From Salinicoccus hispanicus (GTDB lineage Bacteria; Bacillota; Bacilli; Staphylococcales; Salinicoccaceae), in NCBI RefSeq assembly GCF_009831115.1, contig NZ_WUUK01000001.1:1-64000 (forward strand): a DNA stretch of 64,000 nt, written 5' to 3'. The notes below the pieces were generated by a model. It searched no databases, was not told the DNA's origin, and saw only the letters and a program-made list of their open reading frames with translations. Positions 33,697 to 42,686 of the stretch are shown in pieces (position 1 is the first letter of the stretch; the number at the start of each line of letters is the position of its first letter). Both the position numbers and the translations under genes were made by a program.

Positions 33697-34437
33697 CTAT
33701 TCTACTGTAATGGTGCGGGCTTTGGCGTGTGGATCTCCGAAATGATCGAATACGGCATAGGCGATCGTGTACTCGCCAGGTGTATTTGTATCCACTTCAC
33801 CTGAGATATAGGCACGGTGGGTAATGTCACTGCCATCGACGTCTATGATTTCGACGTCTTCTTTTGGATTGAATTCTTCGTCTTGCTGGATGGTGATGTC
33901 TTCGAGTCCAATGAATGTGATGGCTGAGCTGGCGGACGCTTCTTCGGATTCTTCGGAATCACCTTCAAGTTCTGCTTCTGTCGGTGGTATCATCGGTACG
34001 GGATCGGTTGACGCATTGCTTACTTCGATCGAACGCGTATACTCATACCAGCCACCGCGTGAATTTTCAACGCGGTATTCGACGGTGTAGGACCCGGGCT
34101 GGCTGGTATCCACGTTGTCTGAAGTGATTTCAATATTTTCCGTAATGTCTCCATCCTGGCTATCGATGGCGTAGACACCTGCCAATGGATTGAAGTCATC
34201 GCCGACCTGCACGTTATAGACTTCCGTCCCTCTGAGGTCGGGAACACTGCCGCTATGGCTGGCGATTTCCTCTTCCATCGTCGGCCCTTCATAATCGGCA
34301 TATCTGGAATCGCCTTCCGTGTCTGATTCACTGTCAGAAATGCTCACCTGACTGATCTGTGCGTCGAGCAGTTCTCCTGTAATCGGAGCGGCAGGCAGCA
34401 GACCTGCCATGATTTTTATCACTGTACTTGAGTTCAT
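33697..34437 (-). CDS. DUF5011-like (bacterial Ig-like) protein
   Basis: 246 residues. Two Ig-like beta domains, about 75-150 (VGDDFNPLAGVYAIDSQDGDITENIEI...PGSYTVEYRVEN) and about 170-246 (FIGLEDITIQQDEEFNPKEDVEII...PGEYTIAYAVFD), match the DUF5011 pattern in secreted proteins. The N-terminus (STVIKIMAGLLPAAPITG) is only weakly signal-like and there is no sortase motif, so export is uncertain. ATG 34437 follows GAGGTGA by 5 bases. It starts 5 bases after the nsrR stop, so it is probably co-transcribed with this NO-sensing regulator, an unusual partner. Confidence 0.78.
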   Translation of the reverse strand: MNSSTVIKIMAGLLPAAPITGELLDAQISQVSISDSESDTEGDSRYADYEGPTMEEEIASHSGSVPDLRGTEVYNVQVGDDFNPLAGVYAIDSQDGDITENIEITSDNVDTSQPGSYTVEYRVENSRGGWYEYTRSIEVSNASTDPVPMIPPTEAELEGDSEESEEASASSAITFIGLEDITIQQDEEFNPKEDVEIIDVDGSDITHRAYISGEVDTNTPGEYTIAYAVFDHFGDPHAKARTITVE

Positions 34438-34442
34438 AATGG

Positions 34443-34853
34443 TCACCTCAACATTGCCTTAGGAATGATGTCTTTCAATGTATATTTATCGAGCACTTCA
34501 AAGTATGCGTCAAGTGCATCGTTCAGTACGAATCTCAGGCCACACACAGGCGTAAGCACACACTGGTTGCCTTCTTTGAAGCATTCAGCCATATGAAAGT
34601 TATCTTCGGTATGACGGACGACTTCACCGATATTGAGTGCTTCTGCCTTATAGTTTAGCATAATCCCGCCACCACGACCACGGACGGTAGAAATATAGCC
34701 GAGTTTGGAAAGGTTATGGACTACTTTTGTCAGATGATTTTTGGATATGTCATAGAAATTCGCGATTTCGTCTATCTGGACCTTTTCTTCTTCACGCATT
34801 CCAAGATACATCAGAACTCTCAGGGAATAGTCCGTATATAGTGTCAGTTTCAT
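34443..34853 (-). CDS. nsrR: Rrf2-family nitric-oxide-sensing repressor NsrR
   Basis: 136 residues. N-terminal winged helix (KLTLYTDYSLRVLMYLG...IDEIANFYDISKNHLTKVVHNLSKLGYISTVRGRGGGIML) and three cysteines, Cys91, Cys98 and Cys104, spaced as in NsrR proteins that bind an iron-sulfur cluster. NO damage to the cluster relieves repression of NO-detoxification genes. ATG 34853 with GGAGGAG 9 bases upstream gives the canonical N-terminus; the longer frame does not. Divergent from hmp, whose promoter carries an NsrR-type palindrome. Confidence 0.92.
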   Translation of the reverse strand: MKLTLYTDYSLRVLMYLGMREEEKVQIDEIANFYDISKNHLTKVVHNLSKLGYISTVRGRGGGIMLNYKAEALNIGEVVRHTEDNFHMAECFKEGNQCVLTPVCGLRFVLNDALDAYFEVLDKYTLKDIIPKAMLR

Positions 34854-34960
34854 TGGAATCAGCTCCTCCACATGATTATACACGCATTTCAATTTTATAT
34901 AAATAAACTGCCTTCTCTGAATTTGATGTGTGAACATAATGTGAAATTTAGCACAATTGC

Positions 34961-34989
34961 TTGCAAAGCATGATTCATAAGCTTAAGAT
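34961..34989 (+). promoter_or_regulatory. hmp promoter
   Basis: TTGCAA (34961-34966) and TAAGAT (34984-34989) with a 17-base spacer. The start would fall within the adjacent NsrR palindrome. Confidence 0.72.
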
Positions 34990-34990
34990 A

Positions 34991-35013
34991 AAGATGTATT
35001 GAATATATATCTT
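34991..35013. promoter_or_regulatory. NsrR operator (predicted)
   Basis: Arms AAGATGTATT and TATATATCTT separated by three bases form a 23-base dyad matching the classical NsrR box (AAGATGYATTT with inverted partner). It covers the expected hmp transcription start and lies between nsrR and hmp, so it could control both. Confidence 0.82.
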
Positions 35014-35034
35014 TTAATTGAAGGGGTTATCCAA

Positions 35035-36171
35035 ATGATTACGGAAGCGAAAAAAGATGTCATCAAAGCGACTATTCCTGTACTCGAAGCACATGGCACT
35101 GAGATTACGACAACATTCTATCAGAACATGTTCAAAGCACACCCTGAACTTCTCAACATTTTCAATCAGACGAACCAGAAAATCGGCAACCAGCCGAAGG
35201 CACTGGCAATGACAGTGCTTGCAGCAGCCAAGCATATCGACAACCTGGAGGCAATTGTGCCCCATGTGGTCGGCATTGCCCACAAGCACCGGGCCCTTGA
35301 AATCAAGCCTGAACATTATCCGATCGTCGGCAAGCATCTTCTGGAAGGCATCCAGGAAGTGCTCGGTGACCAGGCAACGCCTGAAATCATCGATGCATGG
35401 GGCGAATACTACAATCAGATCGCCCAGGTATTCATCGATGTAGAACAGGATATGTACCAGGACGCAGCATGGGACGGATTCAAACCGTTTACTGTAAAAA
35501 AGAAAGAATTCATGACACCGGACATCGTCAGATTCACAGTGGACTCGGATGAGGTGGACAAGTCATTCACAGCAGGGCAGTATATCACTGTAAAAGTGAG
35601 ACCGGCTGACTATCCATACGAAGCACTGCGCCACTATTCCATCTGTTCAAATAAAACAGTGGATGGTATCACATTTGCTGTGAAACGTGAAGGTACTGAT
35701 GATACGAAAGGTGTGGTATCAAACTACCTGCATGACGGAATTGAAATCGGCGATGCCCTTTTCCTATCTGCACCAGCTGGTGACTTCAAAGTTGAAGAAG
35801 ATCATGGTGAACTGCTGTTCATCGCTGGCGGCGTCGGTGCTACGCCTGTCATGGCAATGGCCGAAGAAGCGATTGCAAAAGGTAATGATGTGAAGTTCCT
35901 CTACAGTGCCATCAATGAAACACATCTGCCATTCAAGGACCAGTTTGAAAATCTGGAAGTGGAGGGTGCAGATATCAGAGTCAAATTCAGCGAATCTGAA
36001 GGCTATCTGAACCGGAAAGATTTCGCCGGCAATGAAAATCGTGAAATCTACATCTGCGGCTCCATGGTATTCATGAATGCAATGATCAACGAACTGGGTG
36101 AGATGGGCATCGAGGACTCCCGTATCCACTTTGAGCCGTTCGGTCCAAAGATGAGCCTTCAGAAAGTCTAG
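35035..36171 (+). CDS. hmp: flavohemoglobin, nitric oxide dioxygenase
   Basis: 378 residues. Globin domain about 1-135 with distal-side FYQNMFKAHPELLNIFNQTNQKIGNQPKAL and proximal HKHRALEIKPEHYPIVGKHLL; FAD-binding barrel about 145-250 with LRHYSICSN; NAD-binding domain to the end with LLFIAGGVGATPVMAM, YICGSMVFMNAM and EPFGP. Converts NO and O2 to nitrate using NAD(P)H. ATG 35035 (AAGGGG 8 bases upstream) gives the canonical start, ITEAKKDVIKATIPVLEAHG. Regulated by the divergent nsrR. Confidence 0.96.
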   Translation: MITEAKKDVIKATIPVLEAHGTEITTTFYQNMFKAHPELLNIFNQTNQKIGNQPKALAMTVLAAAKHIDNLEAIVPHVVGIAHKHRALEIKPEHYPIVGKHLLEGIQEVLGDQATPEIIDAWGEYYNQIAQVFIDVEQDMYQDAAWDGFKPFTVKKKEFMTPDIVRFTVDSDEVDKSFTAGQYITVKVRPADYPYEALRHYSICSNKTVDGITFAVKREGTDDTKGVVSNYLHDGIEIGDALFLSAPAGDFKVEEDHGELLFIAGGVGATPVMAMAEEAIAKGNDVKFLYSAINETHLPFKDQFENLEVEGADIRVKFSESEGYLNRKDFAGNENREIYICGSMVFMNAMINELGEMGIEDSRIHFEPFGPKMSLQKV

Positions 36172-36202
36172 AAATACATCCTCATAATTTCATATGTAGT
36201 CC

Positions 36203-36238
36203 ACGCACGCATCTGTCATCGGCAGGTGCGTGTATTTT
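36203..36238 (+). terminator. terminator of hmp
   Basis: CACGCAC / GTGCGTG stem enclosing a small CTG...CAG pair, followed by TATTTTATT. Confidence 0.7.
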
Positions 36239-36359
36239 ATTCACTCTAAAAATAAAAACAGTTTGATAGATGCAAAGGATGACGTATTATAATGGATATA
36301 GAGGGAGCATAATTTAAAGAATATGTTCGTTTCATCCTATAAATACCGGAGGCATTTCA

Positions 36360-36761
36360 ATGGAGAGAAAATGGGGAATCAATTTTATCAGAGTGGCGTC
36401 CTTGTTCGGTCTGCTCGGTGTATTCATCGGTTCGCAGATGGCCGGGGAGACCGACTACAGCATCCGTCCAATCCACACCCACATACTGCTGGTCGGCTGG
36501 CTGTCCATGTTTGCATGGGGCATCTTCTATAGTGTGTACCGGGTGAAGAATAAATTACTCGTACATATTCATGGCATTGCCGGCATGGCCGGGGCAGTCA
36601 TGCTGACAAGCGGCATGTACTTCTACATGCTCAATCCTTTCAATTTCAACGAAACATTTACAACAGTCTATTTCATCGTGGGTGGCAGTGTTCTGCTCAT
36701 TGCTTTTATGCTCTTCATCATCGTGACATTTTTTGTCGAAAAGGATGAGCGTTACAGCTAG
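36360..36761 (+). CDS. four-helix membrane protein with a heme-copper-oxidase-like His motif
   Basis: 133 residues, four hydrophobic helices. Helix 2 carries IRPIHTHILLVGWLSMFAWGIFYSVYR, which resembles the H-x-H...VGW segment of subunit I of cbb3/NO-reductase-type heme-copper oxidases; two further histidines lie in LLVHIHGIAG. It is far too short to be an oxidase subunit. GGAGG lies 7 bases before the ATG. Position right after hmp suggests a part in NO or oxygen stress, perhaps heme binding (inference). No characterised family is recognised. Confidence 0.75.
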   Translation: MERKWGINFIRVASLFGLLGVFIGSQMAGETDYSIRPIHTHILLVGWLSMFAWGIFYSVYRVKNKLLVHIHGIAGMAGAVMLTSGMYFYMLNPFNFNETFTTVYFIVGGSVLLIAFMLFIIVTFFVEKDERYS

Positions 36762-36859
36762 TATGCCATATTGCTTCAGGAATGAAATTATTGTGTTTGG
36801 ACTTATTTTTAAGGGAATGTAATGCTATGGAATATTTTAGGGAAAGTGAGGTGGAATCT

Positions 36860-37816
36860 TTGGAATATCTTCTTCTTGTTGTCGGCTTCGTACTGCTGAT
36901 CAAGGGTGCGGATTATTTTGTGGAAGGTGCATCCAACATTGCAGTCAAGCTCAATGTATCACCGCTTCTCGTCGGTCTGACGATCGTGGCACTCGGCACC
37001 AGCTCGCCGGAAGCAACAGTAGCGATACTGGCGGCGATTGAGGGCAGTTCAGGGGTTGTGCTCGGTAATGTTATCGGAAGTAACATCGTAAATATCACCG
37101 TAGTCGTCGGTCTGACGGCATTGATTGCACCTCTGACGGTGCAGAGTGAGACAGTGCGAAAAGAGATTCCTTTTGCACTGCTCGCGGCCCTCGTACTGAT
37201 GACACTGATGGCAGATGTTGCACTCCAGGGTGCCGGACAGAATATCATTGGGCGGGGTGACGGACTGATCATCCTGCTGTTCTTCGCTGTATTCCTGTAT
37301 TATGTATTTGAAATGGCACGCAAGAACCGCTCGAACACTGTAGAAGAAGTCAACAGTGATGCTGGTGAATCATGGCTGAAGAATATTCTGTTCACCGTGG
37401 GTGGACTGGTCGCCATCATCTTCGGCGGGGAACTGGTCGTCAGCAACGCAACGGAAATCGCACTCGCTCTTGGCATGAGTGAAGCGCTGGTTGGTCTGAC
37501 AATCGTTGCCATCGGTACTTCGCTCCCTGAAATCATGACATCAGTCACAGCTGCATTGAAAGGGAAGGGCGATATGGCCATCGGCAACGTTGTCGGCAGC
37601 AACATTTTCAATATCTTCTTCGTTACAGGTACCGCCGCAACCGTCGCTCCTATCGCAGCGGAATCAAAGCTCTTCTTTGATGGCTGGGTGATGGTCGCAC
37701 TGACAGTAATGCTATTGATCTTCTCACGCACAAACTTCAAGATCGGCCGCAGAGAAGGCGCCGTCATGCTTGCTGCATACATCGCCTACCTGGTCTACAT
37801 CATTATAAGGAACTAG
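36860..37816 (+). CDS. CaCA-family calcium/sodium antiporter (YrbG-like)
   Basis: 318 residues with ten helices as an inverted duplication. The two alpha-repeats, LTIVALGTSSPEATVAILAAIEGSSGVVLGNVIGSNIVNI and LTIVAIGTSLPEIMTSVTAALKGKGDMAIGNVVGSNIFNIFF, contain the ion-binding Glu residues and the GNxxGSN motifs. TTG 36860 is preferred (AGGTGG 5 bases upstream, N-terminus EYLLLVVGFVLLIKGADYFVEGAS as in the family); ATG 36827 with AAGGGA upstream is an alternative. Exchanges Ca2+ for Na+ or H+, useful for a salt-tolerant organism. Confidence 0.9.
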   Translation: MEYLLLVVGFVLLIKGADYFVEGASNIAVKLNVSPLLVGLTIVALGTSSPEATVAILAAIEGSSGVVLGNVIGSNIVNITVVVGLTALIAPLTVQSETVRKEIPFALLAALVLMTLMADVALQGAGQNIIGRGDGLIILLFFAVFLYYVFEMARKNRSNTVEEVNSDAGESWLKNILFTVGGLVAIIFGGELVVSNATEIALALGMSEALVGLTIVAIGTSLPEIMTSVTAALKGKGDMAIGNVVGSNIFNIFFVTGTAATVAPIAAESKLFFDGWVMVALTVMLLIFSRTNFKIGRREGAVMLAAYIAYLVYIIIRN

Positions 37817-37883
37817 ATTGAATGGTGTACGTCACTTTATTTATCCGAATTAATTTAATTACTTTTAATTGAAAAAAATCAAA

Positions 37884-37920
37884 ATGCCTCCTTTCCGCCA
37901 TATATAGGTAAGGAGGTTTT
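37884..37920 (+). promoter_or_regulatory. hairpin enclosing the ribosome-binding site of the NERD gene
   Basis: AAAATGCCTCCTT pairs with AAGGAGGTTTTT (CCTCCTT 37887-37893 against AAGGAGG 37910-37916). It looks like a terminator for the antiporter gene, but its right arm is the NERD gene's Shine-Dalgarno sequence, so the same hairpin could both end one transcript and mask translation of the next. Confidence 0.55.
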
Positions 37921-37924
37921 TGTG

Positions 37925-38893
37925 ATGAATAAAAGAATAAAGACGATGGAGCATCAGTGGCTGGAATTGATGGAGGCCAGGGGCGCACTGAGCGCTGAAG
38001 ACCAGCGGAAGCTCGAAGCACTTGAAATCGGATTTGCAGGGGAATGTGCCTTCGATGACTGGATGGATCGCTATGGGGAGGAGCAGTGGCGGGTGTATCG
38101 GGATATCTGGATTGATGCCGGCGGACCGACCCAGTTGGATACGATGGTGGTGACAGAATCGACTGTCTTCATTTTCGATGTCAAGAATTACTCCGGGGAT
38201 TACACCTATATGAATGGCAGATGGTCCGTCAATGGTCGGCCGATCATCAAAGATGTCTTCGTACAGCTGAAACGTTCGCTGGAGAAAGTGCATCTCATGC
38301 TGCGTCAGATCGACCCTGTCATTCAGGCGGAAGGGTCTCTCGTTTTCATCAATGAGCATTTTTCATTCCGTACTGAAGGAGAGTTGGGCGCTCAAGTCGT
38401 CATGCGCCATGGACTGAAGAAGTATCTGCAGACGATGGATGAGAGTGGAGTAACCATGCGGATGCCGATTGATATGCTCTGTAGCAGAATCGAATCATTC
38501 TTTATTGATAACCCATATCCGCCCCCTGCATGTGATGATGACACATACTTCAGTTTGAAAAAAGGTGTGTGCTGCTGCAGTTGTGGCGGGTTCCGTCATG
38601 CGGTGATGAGATATTACCTGAAATGTCTGGAGTGTGGGAATCAAGAGGCGAAAGAACGCGCAGTTCTACGGTCGATCTGTGAATATGGTGTATTGAGGAA
38701 TGATAGGAATCTGAAAGTCCGCGATATCTACTTCTATTTGAATAAGATGATAAGTGAAAGGCATATACAGTCGATACTCAGCAAGTACTTTAGTGCAGTT
38801 GCGAGAGGAAGATATGCGTCCTACGAAAATCCAGGCCGGTTGATGAAAAACCTGTTTCCTGAAATAACATGTAAATTTAAAAATGAAGGATAA
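37925..38893 (+). CDS. NERD-domain (nuclease-related) protein
   Basis: 322 residues. About 35-150 is a NERD domain: GFAGECAFDDWMDRYG (helix with conserved Gly-Glu), IWIDAGGPTQLDTMVVTESTVFIFDVKNYSGDY (the D...D-x-K catalytic strand of restriction-endonuclease-like folds) and GRPIIKDVFVQLKRS. The C-terminal part has a CCCSCGG...KCLECGN cysteine cluster, probably a zinc ribbon, and a helical YFYLNKMISERHIQSILSKYF, perhaps a winged helix. Nuclease activity is unproven for most members. AAGGAGG is 8 bases before ATG 37925. Confidence 0.85.
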   Translation: MNKRIKTMEHQWLELMEARGALSAEDQRKLEALEIGFAGECAFDDWMDRYGEEQWRVYRDIWIDAGGPTQLDTMVVTESTVFIFDVKNYSGDYTYMNGRWSVNGRPIIKDVFVQLKRSLEKVHLMLRQIDPVIQAEGSLVFINEHFSFRTEGELGAQVVMRHGLKKYLQTMDESGVTMRMPIDMLCSRIESFFIDNPYPPPACDDDTYFSLKKGVCCCSCGGFRHAVMRYYLKCLECGNQEAKERAVLRSICEYGVLRNDRNLKVRDIYFYLNKMISERHIQSILSKYFSAVARGRYASYENPGRLMKNLFPEITCKFKNEG

Positions 38894-38897
38894 TCTG

Positions 38898-39184
38898 CAC
38901 TGAGTGTCCGGGTCAATGCAAATTGGAAGCTTAACTTGCACTGAGTGTCTGGGTCAGCGCAAATTGGAGGCCCAACGTACACTGAGTGTCTGGGTCAGCG
39001 CAAATTGGAGGCCCAACGTACACTGAGTGTCCGGGTCAATGCAAATTGGAGGCCCAACGTGCACTGAGTGTCTGGGTCAGCGCAAATTGGAGGTCCAACG
39101 TACACTGAGCGTCTGGGTCAGCGCAAATTGGAGGCTCAACGTACACTGAGTGCTTGAGTCAGCGCAAATTGGAGGTCAGTACCT
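38898..39184 (+). repeat. 41-bp intergenic tandem repeat, array 3 (7 units)
   Basis: CACTGAGYG begins at 38898, 38939, 38980, 39021, 39062, 39103 and 39144, each 41 bases apart. Units read CACTGAGTGTCTGGGTCAGC, then GCAAATTGGAGG, then CCCAACGTA. It fills the gap between the convergent NERD and folD genes. Confidence 0.95.
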
Positions 39185-39204
39185 CCCATCACTCCAACCA
39201 GAAA

Positions 39205-39259
39205 GACAAAAACCCCGAATTCCATCCGACCGCAATCAGATGAAATCCGGGGTTTTGTC
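39205..39259 (-). terminator. terminator of folD
   Basis: Stem GACAAAACCCCGGATTTCAT / GGAATTCGGGGTTTTTGTC (minus strand, one bulge and a few mismatches) starts directly at the folD stop. Confidence 0.8.
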
Positions 39260-40111
39260 CTATTCGATGCCGTTATGCCATTTGGCTGCGAGCAGCGTAT
39301 TGTTGAGGACCATTGTGATGGTCATCGGGCCGACGCCGCCTGGTACGGGGGTGATGAATCCGGCGACTTCCTTGGCGGATTCGAAGTCGACGTCCCCGAC
39401 GAGCTTTTCGTCGACGACGGTATTGCCGACATCGATGACGATGGCGCCTTCCTTAAGGTGTGCGCCTGTGACGAGTCCTGGCGCACCTACAGCACTGACG
39501 ATGATGTCATAATTTTTCAGTTTTTCAATCATGCCTTGTGTGCGGGAGTGCATCAGTGTAACGGTCGCATGCTGATCGGTCAGCAGCTTGGCAACGGGCT
39601 GGCCGACGATATGGGAGCGTCCGATGACTGCGACGTCCTTTCCTTCAAGTGATCCGGTATGTTTGAGCAGCTCCATGATGCCGAGTGGTGTGCATGGTAC
39701 GAATGTGCGCTGTCCGGTATAGAGTCTGCCGATGTTCATCGGGTGAAAACCATCGACGTCCTTATATGGTGCAATTGCTTCAAGCACTTTCTCTTCACTG
39801 ATCTGCTCAGGCAGCGGCACCTGGACCAGAATGCCATTGACCGCATCATCGCTGTTCAGACGATCGATCGTATCGAGCAATTCAGATTCCGTAATATCTG
39901 AATCGAGATGGATGATGTCAGAAGCCATGCCGATTTTCTCGGCTGCCTTGTTTTTTGAGCGGACGTAGCTCAATGAAGCACCATCATTTCCGACAATGAC
40001 TACAGTCAGATTCGGGGTGATACCCAAGTTTTTCAATTTCTCGACTTCTTCGGCGAGACCTGCACGATACGACTTCGCAATTTCCCTGCCGTTCAAAAGT
40101 TCTGCTGTCAT
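39260..40111 (-). CDS. folD: bifunctional methylene-THF dehydrogenase / methenyl-THF cyclohydrolase
   Basis: 283 residues, standard FolD length. Family blocks: [23 protein letters not shown] (catalytic Lys in YVRSKNK), [54 protein letters not shown] (Rossmann loop) and [23 protein letters not shown]. It interconverts 5,10-methylene-, methenyl- and 10-formyl-THF, the donor for PurN and PurH. Divergent from the purine operon, as in staphylococci. AGGAGG precedes the ATG. Confidence 0.97.
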   Translation of the reverse strand: MTAELLNGREIAKSYRAGLAEEVEKLKNLGITPNLTVVIVGNDGASLSYVRSKNKAAEKIGMASDIIHLDSDITESELLDTIDRLNSDDAVNGILVQVPLPEQISEEKVLEAIAPYKDVDGFHPMNIGRLYTGQRTFVPCTPLGIMELLKHTGSLEGKDVAVIGRSHIVGQPVAKLLTDQHATVTLMHSRTQGMIEKLKNYDIIVSAVGAPGLVTGAHLKEGAIVIDVGNTVVDEKLVGDVDFESAKEVAGFITPVPGGVGPMTITMVLNNTLLAAKWHNGIE

Positions 40112-40304
40112 TTAAAAACGCCTCCTGAATGATATTCCAATTCCATTATCCATGACTTTAATGTAAATCTCCATATTCATTTGAAAATACATTAACACGG
40201 AGCCGACTCTATAAACCCATTTAATCCACATAATACCGTATGTTCATTTATTCCTGCAAGCCATTTTTTAACAAAATACAAACTATATATATAAAATAAA
40301 TAAA

Positions 40305-40317
40305 AACGTTCGCTTTT
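40305..40317. promoter_or_regulatory. possible PurR box upstream of purE
   Basis: The minus-strand sequence GCGAACGTTTTTATT resembles a PurBox half (CGAACNTT core); an inverted partner about 16 bases away (TCCGTATTT at 40328) is poor. PurR control is expected from the family but this site is tentative. No purine riboswitch was seen. Confidence 0.35.
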
Positions 40318-40394
40318 TAGGTTGATTATCCGTATTTGAATTGTTAAGCTATACATGAGAAAAAAACATCTGAATGTAGAGAGGGTATTTGTTC

Positions 40395-40877
40395 ATGACA
40401 GTTGGAATTATTATGGGCAGTTCTTCGGACTGGCCGACGATGAAGCATGCATGCGATATGCTGGATACTTTTTCAGTGCCTTATGAGAAAAAAGTGGTAA
40501 GTGCCCACCGGACACCGGAGATGATGGTGGATTACGCAAAAACGGCACGTGAACGCGGAATAAAGGTGATCATCGCAGGGGCAGGAGGCGCAGCCCACCT
40601 GCCGGGAATGGTGGCATCGATGACAAACGTACCGGTCATCGGCGTGCCCATCGAATCAAAAGCACTGCAGGGACTTGATTCACTCCTGTCCATCGTCCAG
40701 ATGCCCGGTGGCATTCCGGTTGCTACGACGGCAATCGGCAAGGCGGGCAGCACGAACGCCGGCATACTGGCAGCAAGGATGCTTGCTGTAGACAATTCCG
40801 AACTATATGAACGTCTTGAGGCATACACGGCTTCATTGGAAGAGAAAGTGGAGGCGATGCAGAATGACCTCAATTAG
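40395..40877 (+). CDS. purE: N5-carboxyaminoimidazole ribonucleotide mutase
   Basis: 160 residues, class I PurE. Substrate-binding [10 protein letters not shown] at the N-terminus, SAHRTPEMM in the middle and [26 protein letters not shown]. Converts N5-CAIR from PurK into CAIR. ATG 40395, 9 bases after GAGAGGG, is preferred to TTG 40389. First gene of an 11-gene operon; its end overlaps purK by 14 bases. Confidence 0.97.
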   Translation: MTVGIIMGSSSDWPTMKHACDMLDTFSVPYEKKVVSAHRTPEMMVDYAKTARERGIKVIIAGAGGAAHLPGMVASMTNVPVIGVPIESKALQGLDSLLSIVQMPGGIPVATTAIGKAGSTNAGILAARMLAVDNSELYERLEAYTASLEEKVEAMQNDLN

Positions 40878-41985
40878 ACTGGGTGGCACGATCGGTATCA
40901 TCGGCGGCGGACAGCTCGGAAAGATGCTGGCGCAGAGCGCGCTCAGAATGGGCTATAAAGTCGCCGTTCTGGACCCTTCGGAAGATGCACCGGCGCGCAG
41001 CACCTGCCATACATTCATCCATGCAGCATTCAGCGATTTTGATGCATTGAAGCAGCTATGCGAACTTTCCGATGTGGTGACATATGAATTTGAAAATATA
41101 GACGCTCACATCTTGCGTACACTCGTAAATGACTATCATGTGCCGCAAGGCGCTGAGACGGTGCTGACACTCCAGAACCGTGACCTCGAGAAGACGGCGA
41201 TCCAAAATTCAGGTGCCGACATCGTACCTTACGAAAAACTGGCAGGCAAGGATCAGCTCGAACAGTTCATCAGCAACCACGGGTTCCCCGTCATCGTCAA
41301 GACGACGACCGGCGGATATGATGGCAAAGGCCAGATGCTGATCGAGACGGAAGACGAGCTCAGCACACTGGACATTCCTTTTGATGAAGCGGAATGGGTG
41401 GTGGAGAAGTATTTGAAGCTCGAGCGGGAAGTGTCACTGACTGTGGCACGCAGCGTAAGCGGACAGGTCATTCATTTTCCTCTGCAGGAGAATCTGCATA
41501 AGGACCAGATCCTCTATCGTACGATTGCACCCGCACGTGTAGATTATATGGATGAAGCGAAAGCGGCGGTCGACAAGATCATGGATGCCATGCATTTCGT
41601 CGGAGTGTTCACGGTCGAATGCTTCATTGATCAGGATGGAAGACTGTATGTGAATGAAATTGCACCAAGACCGCATAACTCGGCACACCATACAATCGAG
41701 TCATGCAACATCAGCCAGTTCGATGCCCATATCCTGGCGATTCTCGACCATCCGATGCCTGACGTCTACCAGCACCAGGAGGCAGTCATGATGAACCTGC
41801 TCAGTGATGACCTTGATCGTCTTGAAGATAAGCTGTTCACCGAACCCGACTGGCATGTTCACGTCTATGGCAAAAACGGACGTAAGCCTGCGCGCAAGAT
41901 GGGTCACGTCACAGTGCTGACAGACGATCTGGAAAATACACTGGACAAATTGGAGAAAAATTTTATCAAGGGAGTCGAAGCATGA
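40864..41985 (+). CDS. purK: 5-(carboxyamino)imidazole ribonucleotide synthase
   Basis: 373 residues, ATP-grasp enzyme: N-terminal [34 protein letters not shown]-grasp segment [35 protein letters not shown], and [16 protein letters not shown]. Makes N5-CAIR from AIR, bicarbonate and ATP. ATG 40864 lies inside the end of purE with GGAGG 9 bases before it; the upstream extension of the frame is read-through of purE. Confidence 0.96.
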   Translation: MTSIRLGGTIGIIGGGQLGKMLAQSALRMGYKVAVLDPSEDAPARSTCHTFIHAAFSDFDALKQLCELSDVVTYEFENIDAHILRTLVNDYHVPQGAETVLTLQNRDLEKTAIQNSGADIVPYEKLAGKDQLEQFISNHGFPVIVKTTTGGYDGKGQMLIETEDELSTLDIPFDEAEWVVEKYLKLEREVSLTVARSVSGQVIHFPLQENLHKDQILYRTIAPARVDYMDEAKAAVDKIMDAMHFVGVFTVECFIDQDGRLYVNEIAPRPHNSAHHTIESCNISQFDAHILAILDHPMPDVYQHQEAVMMNLLSDDLDRLEDKLFTEPDWHVHVYGKNGRKPARKMGHVTVLTDDLENTLDKLEKNFIKGVEA

Positions 41986-42686
41986 TGCTTTTATATGAAG
42001 GCAAGGCAAAAAGGGTCTACCGGACGGAGACGGAAGATGTCTACCGCATCGAATACAAGGATGAAGTGACGGCCGGCAACGGTGAGAAGCATGATTTCCT
42101 GACAGGCAAGGGCAGGCTCAATAACCTGATCTCTTCCGACATCTTCCAATATATGGCCGACCATGATGTCGATTCCCATTTCATCGAACGCATCAGCGAA
42201 ACAGAGCAGCTGGTCCGTTCGGTCGAGATCATCCCGCTTGAAGTGGTCGTTCGCAACTTTGCATCCGGCAGCATCGTCAAACGGCTTGGACTTGAACCCT
42301 ATCAGCCGATGACGCCGCCACTCGTCGAATTCTATTACAAGAAGGATGAATTGAACGATCCGATTCTGACGGATGCCCATGTGGAAATGCTCGACCTCGC
42401 AACACGTGAAGAAATCGAGTCGCTTAAAACAGCGGCTTTGAAAATAAATGAAGTGCTGAGAGGCATGATGGAGAAGATGCGGCTGTCGCTCATCGACTTC
42501 AAGATAGAGTTCGGCAAGGACAAGGCCGGCAGAATTGTACTGGCGGATGAGATATCCCCGGATACGTGCCGCATCGTCGATATGGAGACGAAAGAGAACT
42601 TCGATAAGGATGTCTACCGTAACAGCACCGGCTCACTACTCGATACGTACAGTGAATTCTATAACAAGATGGAGGCCCTAAAATAA
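41982..42686 (+). CDS. purC: SAICAR synthase
   Basis: 234 residues. [13 protein letters not shown] at the start, [19 protein letters not shown], and [29 protein letters not shown] are diagnostic. Joins CAIR and aspartate using ATP. Overlaps purK by four bases and purS by one (TAATG), with AAGGGAG before the start. Confidence 0.97.
   Translation: MMLLYEGKAKRVYRTETEDVYRIEYKDEVTAGNGEKHDFLTGKGRLNNLISSDIFQYMADHDVDSHFIERISETEQLVRSVEIIPLEVVVRNFASGSIVKRLGLEPYQPMTPPLVEFYYKKDELNDPILTDAHVEMLDLATREEIESLKTAALKINEVLRGMMEKMRLSLIDFKIEFGKDKAGRIVLADEISPDTCRIVDMETKENFDKDVYRNSTGSLLDTYSEFYNKMEALK

Noticed and set aside
33550-33804. An 84-codon plus-strand frame at the end of repeat array 2.
   Set aside because: It starts inside the repeat and runs over a terminator and the end of the opposite-strand gene.
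40112-40394. Purine (guanine) riboswitch before purE, as in Bacillus.
   Set aside because: The conserved loop and junction bases are missing; only a weak PurR-like half site was seen.
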